64,000 nt of DNA from Betaproteobacteria bacterium (GTDB lineage Bacteria; Pseudomonadota; Gammaproteobacteria; Burkholderiales; Rhodocyclaceae). Under the pieces are notes generated by a model, which saw only the letters and a program-made list of their open reading frames with translations, did no database searches and was not told where the DNA came from. Below are positions 16,847-25,836 of the stretch, one piece after another. Location of the stretch: assembly GCA_016208425.1 (NCBI GenBank), contig JACQYA010000078.1, forward strand, positions 1 through 64,000, given 5' to 3'. Position 1 is the stretch's first letter. Every line of letters begins with the position of its first letter. Position numbers and translations under genes: made by a program.

Positions 16847-17524
16847 ATGGCAATCAGCGATTGGCCGGAGGACGAGCGCCCGCGCGAGCGTTTGCTGGCG
16901 CAGGGGGCATCCGTGTTGTCCGACGCCGAGCTGCTGGCCATTTTTCTGCGCGTCGGCGTCAGGGGGAAAAGCGCGGTGGACTTGGCGCGCGAGCTGATCG
17001 GCGAGTTCGGCGGGCTGAACCGCCTGTTTGTCGCAACGCAGGCCGAGTTTTCCGCCGTCCGTGGAATGGGGCCGGCCAAATACGCGCAGTTGCAGGCGGT
17101 GCTTGAAATGGCGCGCCGCACCTTGGGTGAGGAAATGCGGCAAGGCGCGCTTTTCTCTTCGCCGGGCGCCGTGCGCGACTACTTGCGCCTGCACCTGGCC
17201 GGTTTGCCCTACGAAGTGTTTTTCGCCCTCTGGCTGGACGCCCAGAACAGGTTGATCGCGGACGAAGAGCTGTTTCGCGGCACCTTGACGCAAACCAGCG
17301 TCTACCCGCGCGAGGTAGTGAAGGCCGCGTTGCGCCACAATGCGGCGGCGGTGGTGCTGGCGCACAACCACCCTTCCGGTCTGGCCGAGCCTTCGCGCGC
17401 CGACGAGCTGCTGACCCGGGAGCTGACGCGGGCGCTGGCGCTGGTCGACGTGCGCGTGCTGGATCATTTTATCGTCGCCGGACAAGCGCAGCCCCTGTCG
17501 TTTTCGGAACGCGGGCTGCTGTGA
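16847..17524 (+). CDS. radC: RadC family JAB/MPN-domain protein
   Basis: 225-residue protein with an N-terminal helix-hairpin-helix-like region ([18 protein letters not shown]) and a C-terminal JAMM metalloprotease fold. The zinc motif HNHPSG with a distant Asp gives His173, His175 and Asp186. It was historically linked to DNA repair; its biochemical role is still unclear. The position next to coaBC-dut is common in proteobacteria. Confidence 0.93.
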   Translation: MAISDWPEDERPRERLLAQGASVLSDAELLAIFLRVGVRGKSAVDLARELIGEFGGLNRLFVATQAEFSAVRGMGPAKYAQLQAVLEMARRTLGEEMRQGALFSSPGAVRDYLRLHLAGLPYEVFFALWLDAQNRLIADEELFRGTLTQTSVYPREVVKAALRHNAAAVVLAHNHPSGLAEPSRADELLTRELTRALALVDVRVLDHFIVAGQAQPLSFSERGLL

Positions 17525-17598
17525 ACCGGTCGCGAATATTCGGGAATTGCCTCCTCGGCCAGTTAAAATAGCCCGCTTCGACCATCAAGGATTTTGCT

Positions 17599-19377
17599 GT
17601 GAGCAACGCCCCGAGCGACAGCGTCGCAACTGCGACCAACTTCATCCGCAATATTATCGATGCCGACCTGGCGGCAGGGAAGCACGGCGCGCGGCGGTGG
17701 TGCGGGCAGCCCGGCCCGGCCGACCGGCAACTGGCCGGCCCGCCCGACCCGGCGAGGATACGTACCCGCTTTCCGCCGGAACCCAACGGCTACCTGCATT
17801 TCGGGCACGCCAAGTCGATCTGTCTCAATTTCGGTCTGGCGCGCGATTATGGCGGGCGCTGCCATCTGCGCTTCGACGACACGAACCCCGAAAAGGAAGA
17901 GCGGGAGTACGTCGACGCCATCGTCGAGTCGGTCAAGTGGCTGGGGTTCTCTTGGGAAGGCGACGGCGAGAACAACCTCTATTTCGCCTCCAACTACTTT
18001 GCCTGGATGGCGCAGTGTGCCGAGTACCTGATCGCCAGCGGTCACGCCTACGTCGACAGCCAGAGCGCCGAGGCCATGCGCGCCAGTCGTGGCACGCTCA
18101 CCGAAGCCGGCCAGGACTCGCCGTTCCGGTCGCGCAGCGTCGAAGAGAACACGGATCTCTTCAAGCGCATGCGGCAGGGCGAGTTCGCCGACGGTGCCCA
18201 TGTGTTACGCGCGAAAATCGACATGGCTTCGCCCAATATCAACCTGCGCGATCCGGCCATCTACCGCATCCGCCACGCGACGCACCACAACACGGGCGAT
18301 ACCTGGTGCGTGTATCCGATGTACACCTTCGCGCACCCGATAGAAGATGCGCTGGAGAACATCACGCATTCGATCTGCACGCTCGAATTCGAGGCGCAGC
18401 GCCCGTTTTACGACTGGCTGCTGGAGCGCCTGGCCGAGGGGGGTCTCTTGCAGCGCCCGCTGCCGCAGCAGATCGAGTTTTCGCGCCTCAACCTGACTTA
18501 CGTCGTGCTTTCCAAGCGCAAGCTGATCCAGCTGGTCGATGACAAACACGTCGGCGGCTGGGACGACCCGCGCATGCCGACGCTGGTCGGCGCGCGTCGC
18601 CGGGGCTACACGGCGGAAGGTTTCCGCCTGTTCGCCGAACGCATCGGCGTTTCCAAGTCCGATTCGCTGATCGAATACTCGCTGCTCGAAGACGCCATGC
18701 GCGAGGTGCTCAACCTGTCGGCCGAACGCCGCGTCGCCGTGCTCGACCCGCTCAAGCTGATCGTCACCAACTACCCGGAAGGCCAGGAAGAGGAGTGTCT
18801 GGCGCCGAACCACCCGCTGAAACCGGAACTGGGCAAGCGGCCGATGCCTTTCGCGCGCGAGCTGTGGATCGAGCGCGAAGACTTCATGGAGGCGCCGAGC
18901 AAGGGGTATCACCGTCTGTTTCCCGGCAACATGGCGCGGCTGCGCTACGGGTTTGTCATCAAGTGCACCGGCTGCGAGAAGGATCGCAACGGCCACATTA
19001 CGGCAGTGCTTTGCGAATATCTGCCCGAAACCAAATCCGGGACGCCAGGCGCCGACAGCGTCAAGGTCAAGGGTAATCTGCACTGGGTTTCGGTCGCCCA
19101 TGCCTGCCGGGCGGAAGTCAGGCTTTATGATCGCCTGTTCAAGGTGCCCGCTCCGGGCGGCGGCGACACGGATTTCAGGGACGATCTGAACCCGGAGTCG
19201 ATGGTCGCGATCCATGCCCAGCTTGAACCCGCGCTCGGGGATGCGCGTCCCGAAGACCGATTCCAGTTCGAGCGCCACGGCTACTTCGTCGCCGACCGGG
19301 CCGACTCGCAACCGGGGGCGCCGGTGTTCAACCGCACGGTGACGCTGAAAGACTCGTGGGGTCAGGCGCACAAATAG
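17599..19377 (+). CDS. glnS: Glutaminyl-tRNA synthetase, with an unusual N-terminal insertion
   Basis: 592-residue class I synthetase charging tRNA-Gln. It starts at GTG (17599) with AAGGA 8 bp upstream. The signature [17 protein letters not shown] is at about 58-74 and the KMSKS equivalent VLSKRKL at about 305. The C-terminal anticodon-binding beta barrels are complete ([12 protein letters not shown] end). Between GKHG and TRFPPEPN, where relatives have only a few residues, there is an extra, very GC-rich stretch of about 21 residues ([20 protein letters not shown]). It sits just before the active-site motif and keeps the frame open. Confidence 0.95.
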   Translation: MSNAPSDSVATATNFIRNIIDADLAAGKHGARRWCGQPGPADRQLAGPPDPARIRTRFPPEPNGYLHFGHAKSICLNFGLARDYGGRCHLRFDDTNPEKEEREYVDAIVESVKWLGFSWEGDGENNLYFASNYFAWMAQCAEYLIASGHAYVDSQSAEAMRASRGTLTEAGQDSPFRSRSVEENTDLFKRMRQGEFADGAHVLRAKIDMASPNINLRDPAIYRIRHATHHNTGDTWCVYPMYTFAHPIEDALENITHSICTLEFEAQRPFYDWLLERLAEGGLLQRPLPQQIEFSRLNLTYVVLSKRKLIQLVDDKHVGGWDDPRMPTLVGARRRGYTAEGFRLFAERIGVSKSDSLIEYSLLEDAMREVLNLSAERRVAVLDPLKLIVTNYPEGQEEECLAPNHPLKPELGKRPMPFARELWIEREDFMEAPSKGYHRLFPGNMARLRYGFVIKCTGCEKDRNGHITAVLCEYLPETKSGTPGADSVKVKGNLHWVSVAHACRAEVRLYDRLFKVPAPGGGDTDFRDDLNPESMVAIHAQLEPALGDARPEDRFQFERHGYFVADRADSQPGAPVFNRTVTLKDSWGQAHK

Positions 19378-19387
19378 GGGACATCCG

Positions 19388-20209
19388 ATGAACTTCATGC
19401 AAGCGCTGGGCGCCGCGTGGCGCGAGCGCAACTCGTTGCTCTGCGTCGGCCTCGATCCCGATCCGGCGAAGTTTCCCGCCCATCTCCAGAGCCGGCCAGA
19501 CGCCATCTTCGAGTTTTGCGCCGGCATCGTCGATGCGACGGCCGATCTCGTTTGCTGCTTCAAACCGCAGATCGCCTACTTCGCGGCGCACCGCGCGGAA
19601 GACCAGCTCGAAGCGCTGATCGACCACATACACGCCAGACATCCCGCCACTCCGGTCATTCTCGACGCCAAGCGCGGCGACATCGGCAGCACGGCCGAGC
19701 AGTACGCCAGCGAGGCGTTCGAGCGCTTCAAGGCCGATGCCATCACGGTCAACCCCTACATGGGGCGCGATTCGGTCGAACCCTATCTGGCGCACGAAGG
19801 GAAAGGCGTCATCCTGCTTTGCCGAACCTCCAACCCGGGCGGCAGCGACCTGCAGTTTCTCGAAATCAGCGGGAGCGGCGGAAAAAAACTGTACGAGCAC
19901 GTCGCCAGCCTGGTCGCGCGCGAATGGAACGCCAGCGGCCAGTGCGCGCTGGTCGTCGGCGCCACCTTTCCCGCCGAAATTGCCCGCGTGCGCGAACTGG
20001 CCGGCGAGATGCCCTTGCTGGTGCCGGGGATAGGCGCGCAGGGCGGCGATATCGAAGCCACCGTACACGCCGGATGCGACACCGGCGCCGCCGGCCTGAT
20101 GATAAATTCCTCGCGCGCCATCCTTTATGCCGGCGGCGGCGAGGATTTCGCCGCCGCCGCGCGTCGCGTCGCGCAGGAAACGCGGGATACCATCAACCGC
20201 TACCGGTAG
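19388..20209 (+). CDS. pyrF: Orotidine 5'-phosphate decarboxylase, group 2
   Basis: 273-residue enzyme making UMP from OMP. The catalytic DAKRGD is at residues 93-98 and the FKPQ of the substrate site ([10 protein letters not shown]) at about 58-61. The long form with the insertion [13 protein letters not shown] is typical of group 2 enzymes from betaproteobacteria and actinobacteria. The start lies 10 bp after the glnS stop, so the two genes are probably co-transcribed. Confidence 0.94.
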   Translation: MNFMQALGAAWRERNSLLCVGLDPDPAKFPAHLQSRPDAIFEFCAGIVDATADLVCCFKPQIAYFAAHRAEDQLEALIDHIHARHPATPVILDAKRGDIGSTAEQYASEAFERFKADAITVNPYMGRDSVEPYLAHEGKGVILLCRTSNPGGSDLQFLEISGSGGKKLYEHVASLVAREWNASGQCALVVGATFPAEIARVRELAGEMPLLVPGIGAQGGDIEATVHAGCDTGAAGLMINSSRAILYAGGGEDFAAAARRVAQETRDTINRYR

Positions 20210-20321
20210 TCGTGGGGTCGGTTCGCACGAAGTCACCGATCCGCCCAACTCCCGTCATCCTGCCCAAACTTTGTCATTTCGGATCGGACCCGGAATTTCA
20301 CATTTTTATCGCAAATTGTAA

Positions 20322-21814
20322 CTACATGGTGTGCTGCTTGGGAAAAGCGTTGCAAAAGCGCAGCGATTCCGGGTAGGGGAAGAAATCTTCGACGTGGCCA
20401 TCGCGTATCTTTTGTTGTGCGCCGCGCCAGAATTCCGCGTTGAGCAAATCGCGGTGATATTTGAGAAAAGCTTGGCGCACCTTCGGCGATCCGAGCAGGA
20501 AAGTGGCAAATTCCTCGGGAAAGACATCGTTCTTCGCGACCGAATACCACGGCTCGCTCGACATCTCCATGTCGGGATAAGGCGCCTCCGGGATGACGCG
20601 GAAGTTACAGTCGGTCATGTATTCGATTTCGTCGTAGAGAAGCGGTTTTTCGGCAGCGAGACATGCGAAAACTCCAGCGTGTCCGCCATCCGACCGACGC
20701 GGTCGACCTGCTTGACAAGCAGGTACTTCGCTTTGACCGTGTCCCTGTCCATCTCCTTTGACGCGCCGAACACGTCCTTGATGATCTTGAAGACGTAAGG
20801 GTAAGACGGCAGCGTAAACACCAGCATGACCAGCCCGCGAATTCCCGGCGCGACGATGAACTTGTCTTCCGAGTGCCGCAGATGCTGCATCAGGTCGCGC
20901 AGAAACAGCGTCTTGCCCTGCTTGCCCAGGCCGAGCATGGTGTATAGCTCCGAACGCGGCTTGTTGGGCATGATCGTGCGCAGGAACTGCACGTAGCCGG
21001 ACGGCACCTCCATGTCGACCATGAAGTAGGCGCGCGACAGCGAGAAGAGCAGGCTGATCCGCCAGGCGTCGAGCAGGATCGTGTCGAGCACGAGCTTGCC
21101 CTCTTCCGTATGCAAGACCGGGATTGCGAAGGGGTATTCCAGATGCCCGTTCACCGCCTTGCCGAAGATGTAGGCGGCTTTGTTCCGGTAGAACGCCGAG
21201 TAAAGCACCTGGATCTGCGCGTTGGCCTCCGCCTGCGGCCAACCGCCGAGCGACTTTTCGACCGTCCGCATGACGTAGTCGACGTCGCGGCCGAGATCCT
21301 CGAACGGGCGCTGCCAGTCGAAATCGAAGACGATCTGCGTGATCGTTTCGCGCAGCCCGCGCTGCAAGGGGTAATAGCTCGAATAGGTCGGCGGATACGA
21401 GTCGATATATTCGGTGGACGCCGCCGGGCGGGTGAAGATGTAGTCGTTATGAAAGTAAGTGCGGTGCAGGATTTTGGTACACACCGAGTTAAAGAACGTC
21501 TCGGCGAGTTCCGGCTGCTTGTGGTTGATGAGCTGGCCGATATACAGCAGTTTCAGTTGCTGCCAGGTCTCGTTGTCGAGCGAGCTGGCACCGAACTGCG
21601 CGCAGAGCAGGTCGGTCGTTTCGTCCACCCGGTCGTCGTAGGAGCGGATACGTTCGCGAACCGCCGTTTGCACCCCCTTCCAGTCGGCGGCCTCGAACAG
21701 GATCTTGGCTTGCCTGCCGTAGTGCCGGATCAGCCGATAGTGGCGGTTGAAGCCGTCGATCATCGCCTCGGCAATACGTTTGGCGAGCGGATTCTGGGCG
21801 GTCGAGATGTCCAT
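20322..21814 (-). pseudogene. aceK: Isocitrate dehydrogenase kinase/phosphatase, inactivated by an internal deletion
   Basis: Starting at MDISTAQNPLAKRI the first about 390 codons match AceK, including the nucleotide loop [13 protein letters not shown] and the Lys region [10 protein letters not shown]. At about 20640 the reading breaks: [12 protein letters not shown] is followed by a few foreign residues and a stop at 20615. The C-terminal segment [19 protein letters not shown] continues in another frame to 20322 with the normal end ([15 protein letters not shown]). Roughly 85-90 residues are missing between the two, including the catalytic-loop Asp/Asn and the DYD metal ligand region. The deletion length is not a multiple of three. 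The rest is very well conserved, so the loss is probably recent. It is divergent from icd, its usual target. Confidence 0.9.
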
Positions 21815-22099
21815 TTGGCGGGTCGAAGATTTCCGGGCGGGCAATTGTAACATCGACGATACGGCCGGACGCCTTGCCGGCCAATTCCTGTAACATATCA
21901 GAGAAATGGAACGTGTTGGCGGAGCGCCGGACTTTCGGCCATAATCCTTGGCAGTGCTGCACGATGGATGAAAACAAAAGGGTCTGTCGTGCGCATGCGC
22001 AGCATCGGCCGGCCGCGTGTTTTGTCTTGGCACCGCAAGCCGCCGGCCAACGAAGCTGCTCCCCGATTTGGAAACACGCAAACCTCAATTGGAGTTGGC

Positions 22100-23329
22100 A
22101 TGAGCGAAAGCCTGATTAAAGTCCCGCACGGCGGCCAGAAAATCATTCCGGGGCAAGCTATCCCGGACAATCCCATCATCCCCTTTATCGAGGGCGACGG
22201 CATCGGCGTCGACATCACGCCGGTGATGATTAAAGTGGTCGATGCCGCCGTCGAAAAAGCTTACGGCGGCAAAAAGAAGATCCGCTGGATGGAAGTCTAT
22301 GCCGGCGAGAAATCCACACAGGTCTACGGTTCGGATGTCTGGCTGTCGGCCGAGACCTTCGCCGCGCTCAAAGAATACTCGGTATCGATCAAGGGGCCGA
22401 TGACGACGCCGGTCGGCGGCGGCATCCGCTCGCTCAACGTCGCCCTGCGCCAGGAGCTCGACCTCTACCAGTGCGTGCGCCCGGTACAATACTTCAAGGG
22501 TGTCCCGTCGCCGCTGAAACGGCCGGAACTATGCAACATGGTCATCTTCCGCGAGAACACGGAAGACATCTACGCCGGTATCGAGTGGGCGCACGGCACC
22601 GATGCCTGCAAGAAGGTCATCAAATTCCTACAAGACGAAATGGGCGTCAAGAAGATCCGTTTCCCGGAAAGCTCGGGCATCGGTATCAAGCCGATCTCGG
22701 TCGAAGGCACCGAGCGCCTGGTGCGCGCCGCGATCAAGTACGCCATCGCCAACAACCGCAAGTCGGTGACGATCGTGCACAAGGGCAACATCATGAAGTT
22801 CACCGAAGGCAACTTCCGCGATACGGCCTATGCCTTGGCCAAGCGCGAATTCGGCGGCGCAGAGATCGACGGCGGGCCGTGGCTCAAGTTGCCCGGGGGC
22901 ATCGTCATCAAGGATTCGATCGCCGACGCCTTCCTGCAACAGATCCTGCTGCGCCCGGCCGAATACGACGTGATCGCCACCACCAACCTGAACGGCGACT
23001 ATATCTCCGACGCGCTGGCCGCGCAGGTCGGCGGCATCGGCATCGCGCCGGGCGCCAATATTTCCGACCACTATGCCTGTTTCGAGGCGACGCACGGAAC
23101 GGCGCCAAAGTACGCCGGCCTGGACAAGGTCAACCCCGGCTCGCTGATCCTCTCGGCGGAAATGATGCTCCGCCACCTGGGCTGGACAGCCGCCGCCGAC
23201 CTGATTATCAGGTCGATGGAAGCGGCGATCACCGACAAGGTCGTCACTTACGACTTTGCGCGTTTGATGGAAGGCGCCACCGAGGTGTCCTGTTCGGCCT
23301 TCGGCGACGCGATGATCGCGCGCATGTGA
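22100..23329 (+). CDS. icd: NADP-dependent isocitrate dehydrogenase
   Basis: 409-residue TCA-cycle enzyme converting isocitrate to 2-oxoglutarate. The start at 22100 has GGAG 6 bp upstream; longer in-frame starts lack family similarity. The substrate motif [13 protein letters not shown] is present, and its Ser111 is the equivalent of the Ser that AceK phosphorylates in E. coli (Ser113). Other conserved blocks include [16 protein letters not shown], the [13 protein letters not shown] segment and HGTAPKYAG near the NADP site. A rho-independent terminator follows at 23371. Confidence 0.96.
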   Translation: MSESLIKVPHGGQKIIPGQAIPDNPIIPFIEGDGIGVDITPVMIKVVDAAVEKAYGGKKKIRWMEVYAGEKSTQVYGSDVWLSAETFAALKEYSVSIKGPMTTPVGGGIRSLNVALRQELDLYQCVRPVQYFKGVPSPLKRPELCNMVIFRENTEDIYAGIEWAHGTDACKKVIKFLQDEMGVKKIRFPESSGIGIKPISVEGTERLVRAAIKYAIANNRKSVTIVHKGNIMKFTEGNFRDTAYALAKREFGGAEIDGGPWLKLPGGIVIKDSIADAFLQQILLRPAEYDVIATTNLNGDYISDALAAQVGGIGIAPGANISDHYACFEATHGTAPKYAGLDKVNPGSLILSAEMMLRHLGWTAAADLIIRSMEAAITDKVVTYDFARLMEGATEVSCSAFGDAMIARM

Positions 23330-23370
23330 CCCGACGGCGCCCGGCCGGCGACTTGCCGGCATCGCCGACG

Positions 23371-23398
23371 CCCCCCGTCCGCCCGTGCGGGGGGTTTT
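23371..23398 (+). terminator. Rho-independent terminator after icd
   Basis: CCCCCCG and CGGGGGG form a 7-bp stem around a 10-base loop, followed by TTTT. It begins 42 bp after the icd stop. Confidence 0.8.
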
Positions 23399-23432
23399 CC
23401 GCTTGCAGCACCGCAACCGGGGGCACCGGCGC

Positions 23433-23683
23433 ATGACCGGAATTTCCGGGCCGCTGACCGGCCTCAAGGTTATCAGGTGTTATGGAAAAGCTGGGGCTGG
23501 GACGAGTGGTCGGCGCTCAACCCCGGCCTCGTCATGTTGCGGTTGTCCGGGTTCGGTCAGAGCGGCCCGCTGTCCGGGCAACCCGGCTTTGGCGCCATCG
23601 GCGAATCGATCGGCGATTCCATCGCCGCGCTGGGGTACGGTGCGGCGCAGATCGCGGCGCCGCGCGCGGCAGGAGCCATATAG
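23433..23683 (+). pseudogene. Remnant of a CaiB/BaiF-type (family III) CoA-transferase gene
   Basis: Three short pieces of one family are run together. MTGISGPLTGLKVI matches the N-terminus. MEKLGLG followed, after a frame change, by WSALNPGLVMLRLSGFGQ matches the centre. IAALGYGAAQIAAPRAAGAI matches the C-terminus including the stop. The family is about 400 residues long, so most of the gene has been deleted in at least two steps. It is non-functional. Confidence 0.75.
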
Positions 23684-23792
23684 GCCATTTTTCTGCGCCC
23701 GCGCCTCCGAAATTGTTTCAACCGGTAACTCCCGTCAACGTAGCGGGGTATGGCACGTTCTTTGTCGGTATCCCTCCCGCTGAAAGGTGTGT

Positions 23793-25586
23793 ATGAACGC
23801 CCTGTCCGAAATGCTGGCCTCGCTGGTTTTGGCCGCAGCCCTGCTGCCGGCGCCGTCGTTTGCCCAGGTGCCCGACCGCGTCGGGCGCATCGCCTATCTC
23901 GCCGGCCAGGTACAGTTCTATTCCGAGACCGGACAGGGTTGGGGGCCGGCCGAACTGAACGCGCCGGTCACGTCCCGGAATTCGCTGTACACCGGCTCCG
24001 ACGGACGCGCCGAAATCCGCTTCGGCAGCGCCGCGGTGTCGATGGAGTCCAACACGCAGCTCGATTTCCAGGTGCTCGACGACGAAAGCTTCCGGGCGCG
24101 GGTCGGCCGGGGCAGCGTCAGCCTCCGCGTCCCCCAGTTCGATTTCAACGAAACGGTCGAAGTGGCCGCCGGTCACGGGCGCTATACGCTGCAGCAAGCC
24201 GGGCGCTACCGGATCGATGCCGACGAAAGCGGGTCGGCGATTGCCGTGTTTTCCGGGTCGGCGCGCGCCAGCTTGCCGGGCAACGAGGTGTCGGTCGAGG
24301 CGGGCAGATCGTTGTCGGCAAACATCGCGGGCTACCAGTTTGGCTCCGCCGTGCAAACGTCGCTCGATCTTTGGGGCGTGCAGCGCGACGCCGCGCTGCG
24401 CTTTGCCCAGGCCACGCGCTACGTTTCGCCGAACATGACCGGCTACGAAGAGCTCGACGCCAACGGCCGCTGGGAGAGCGACCCCGACTACGGGACTGTC
24501 TGGTATCCCACCACCTACGTATCGCCCGGCTGGGCGCCCTACCGCGACGGCCGCTGGGCCTATGTGGCGCCCTGGGGCTGGACGTGGATCGACGCCGCGC
24601 CGTGGGGCTTCGCGCCCTTCCACTACGGGCGCTGGGTCAGGATAGGCCCGTCTTGGGCGTGGACGCCGGGCAGCTATATCAGGCGCCCCAGTTACGCGCC
24701 GGCGCTCGTCGCCTTCGTTGGCGGCGTTCCGGGCGCCACCTTCGCGGTCGGCGCGCGCCCGTCGGTCAGTTGGTACCCCCTGCCCCCTTGGGAATCGTAT
24801 CGGCCGGCCTACAGGCACCCCGGCCACCACCTGCACAACATCAACAGCTTCACGGTTACGGAAGCGCCGTCGCATGCCGTGCAGATTGTAGAAAGCCAGC
24901 GTATCAGCAACAACCAGTTGCACGGCAAGACCGAGGCGCCACATGCCGCTTTTTTCGAATCGCGGCCGCTAGCGCGCGTCAACCGTCCGCCGATACCGGC
25001 GAACGTTCAGGAAAGCGGGGCAAGGGGGCGTCCAGAATCTGCCCGGACGCCCCTTTTCCCGGAACAGCCGTCGGGAGTGCCGGAAGGATCGCGCCACAAC
25101 CTCGGGGAGGGTAGCGCTGCCCGACCCGCGCGGAATGCGGTCGAGCCGCCCTCCGGCGCCGTTCCGGGCAGCGAACGCCGTCCGCCGCCCGGGGTCTCCG
25201 AAACCGCTGCTCCAGAGCGTATAGAGGCGATGTACCCGCCGCCGGCCGCCTTCCGGCGCAGCGAAGGCGGGCAACGTGGCGCTTTGCCGGGCAATTCCGC
25301 CAATCCGGCCGAGCCACGTTTCGAGCACGCGATCCCGCAAAATCGGTTCGGCGGAGGTGGCTTCGGCGTGCGCCCGGAATTGCCCCAGCCCAAACCGGCC
25401 GAGATCGCGCCGCCGAAGATGCGCTCCGAACCCGGCTACGCCCGCCCCGAGCCGCCGCGCACGGAGTTTCAGAACAGGCAAACGGTGCGCCCGGCAGAGC
25501 TGCCGTCCGAGCAGCGGCGCGAGCGAGAGAAAGAGCGCTCCGGCCCGCCGGAACACGGTCGCGGCCGGGAGCCTTGGGCGCGCTGA
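23793..25586 (+). CDS. Secreted FecR-domain / DUF6600-type protein
   Basis: 597 residues from MNALSEML. A signal peptide ends at about residue 24 (APSFA). Residues about 30-170 form a FecR-like beta domain (YLAGQVQFYSETGQGWGPAE, ESNTQLDFQVLDDESFRARV). Residues about 210-320 hold Trp/Gly/Tyr-rich repeats (YRDGRWAYVAPWGWTWIDAA) of the DUF6600 kind. The last 250 residues are Pro-, Glu- and Arg-rich and probably disordered. This suggests a periplasmic or cell-surface role; the function is unknown. It precedes the SulP gene with a 250-bp gap, so co-transcription is uncertain. Confidence 0.75.
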   Translation: MNALSEMLASLVLAAALLPAPSFAQVPDRVGRIAYLAGQVQFYSETGQGWGPAELNAPVTSRNSLYTGSDGRAEIRFGSAAVSMESNTQLDFQVLDDESFRARVGRGSVSLRVPQFDFNETVEVAAGHGRYTLQQAGRYRIDADESGSAIAVFSGSARASLPGNEVSVEAGRSLSANIAGYQFGSAVQTSLDLWGVQRDAALRFAQATRYVSPNMTGYEELDANGRWESDPDYGTVWYPTTYVSPGWAPYRDGRWAYVAPWGWTWIDAAPWGFAPFHYGRWVRIGPSWAWTPGSYIRRPSYAPALVAFVGGVPGATFAVGARPSVSWYPLPPWESYRPAYRHPGHHLHNINSFTVTEAPSHAVQIVESQRISNNQLHGKTEAPHAAFFESRPLARVNRPPIPANVQESGARGRPESARTPLFPEQPSGVPEGSRHNLGEGSAARPARNAVEPPSGAVPGSERRPPPGVSETAAPERIEAMYPPPAAFRRSEGGQRGALPGNSANPAEPRFEHAIPQNRFGGGGFGVRPELPQPKPAEIAPPKMRSEPGYARPEPPRTEFQNRQTVRPAELPSEQRREREKERSGPPEHGRGREPWAR

Positions 25587-25750
25587 CACGCCGGGAAGCC
25601 GGCGAGTCCCCGGTGCGACGACATGCGTACCACCCGGGCCACCAGACGCAGCAGGAGGCGCCCGGTGCCCCGGTGCTGCCCGGCAACCCGGCGGTGCGTT
25701 TGTTTGCGCACCGGTACTCATCCCATTTCCCAACCATTTTGTAAATGGAA

Positions 25751-25794
25751 TTAACCCGCGTTTAACGGGCGCTTAACGGGCGCTTAACGCGCAC
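25751..25794. promoter_or_regulatory. Four tandem 11-bp direct repeats upstream of the SulP gene
   Basis: TTAACCCGCGT, TTAACGGGCGC, TTAACGGGCGC and TTAACGCGCAC follow each other without gaps, ending 42 bp before the SulP ATG. Read one base earlier they form TTTAAC-N5-CTTAAC-N5-CTTAAC, close to the direct-repeat boxes of PmrA/QseB-type OmpR-family regulators. An OmpR-family regulator is encoded at 28276-28977. Confidence 0.6.
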
Positions 25795-25836
25795 ATCGGC
25801 AGACTTCAGCCATCGCTTTCCGCTGGAGTTTCCATC

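Noticed and set aside
20615-20660. Sequencing error as cause of the aceK break
   Set aside because: A single-base error would restore contiguous similarity; instead about 85-90 residues of the family are absent, so a real deletion is needed.
23400-23800. Two overlapping small genes after icd
   Set aside because: The frames hold out-of-order fragments of one CoA-transferase family and are better described as a single remnant.
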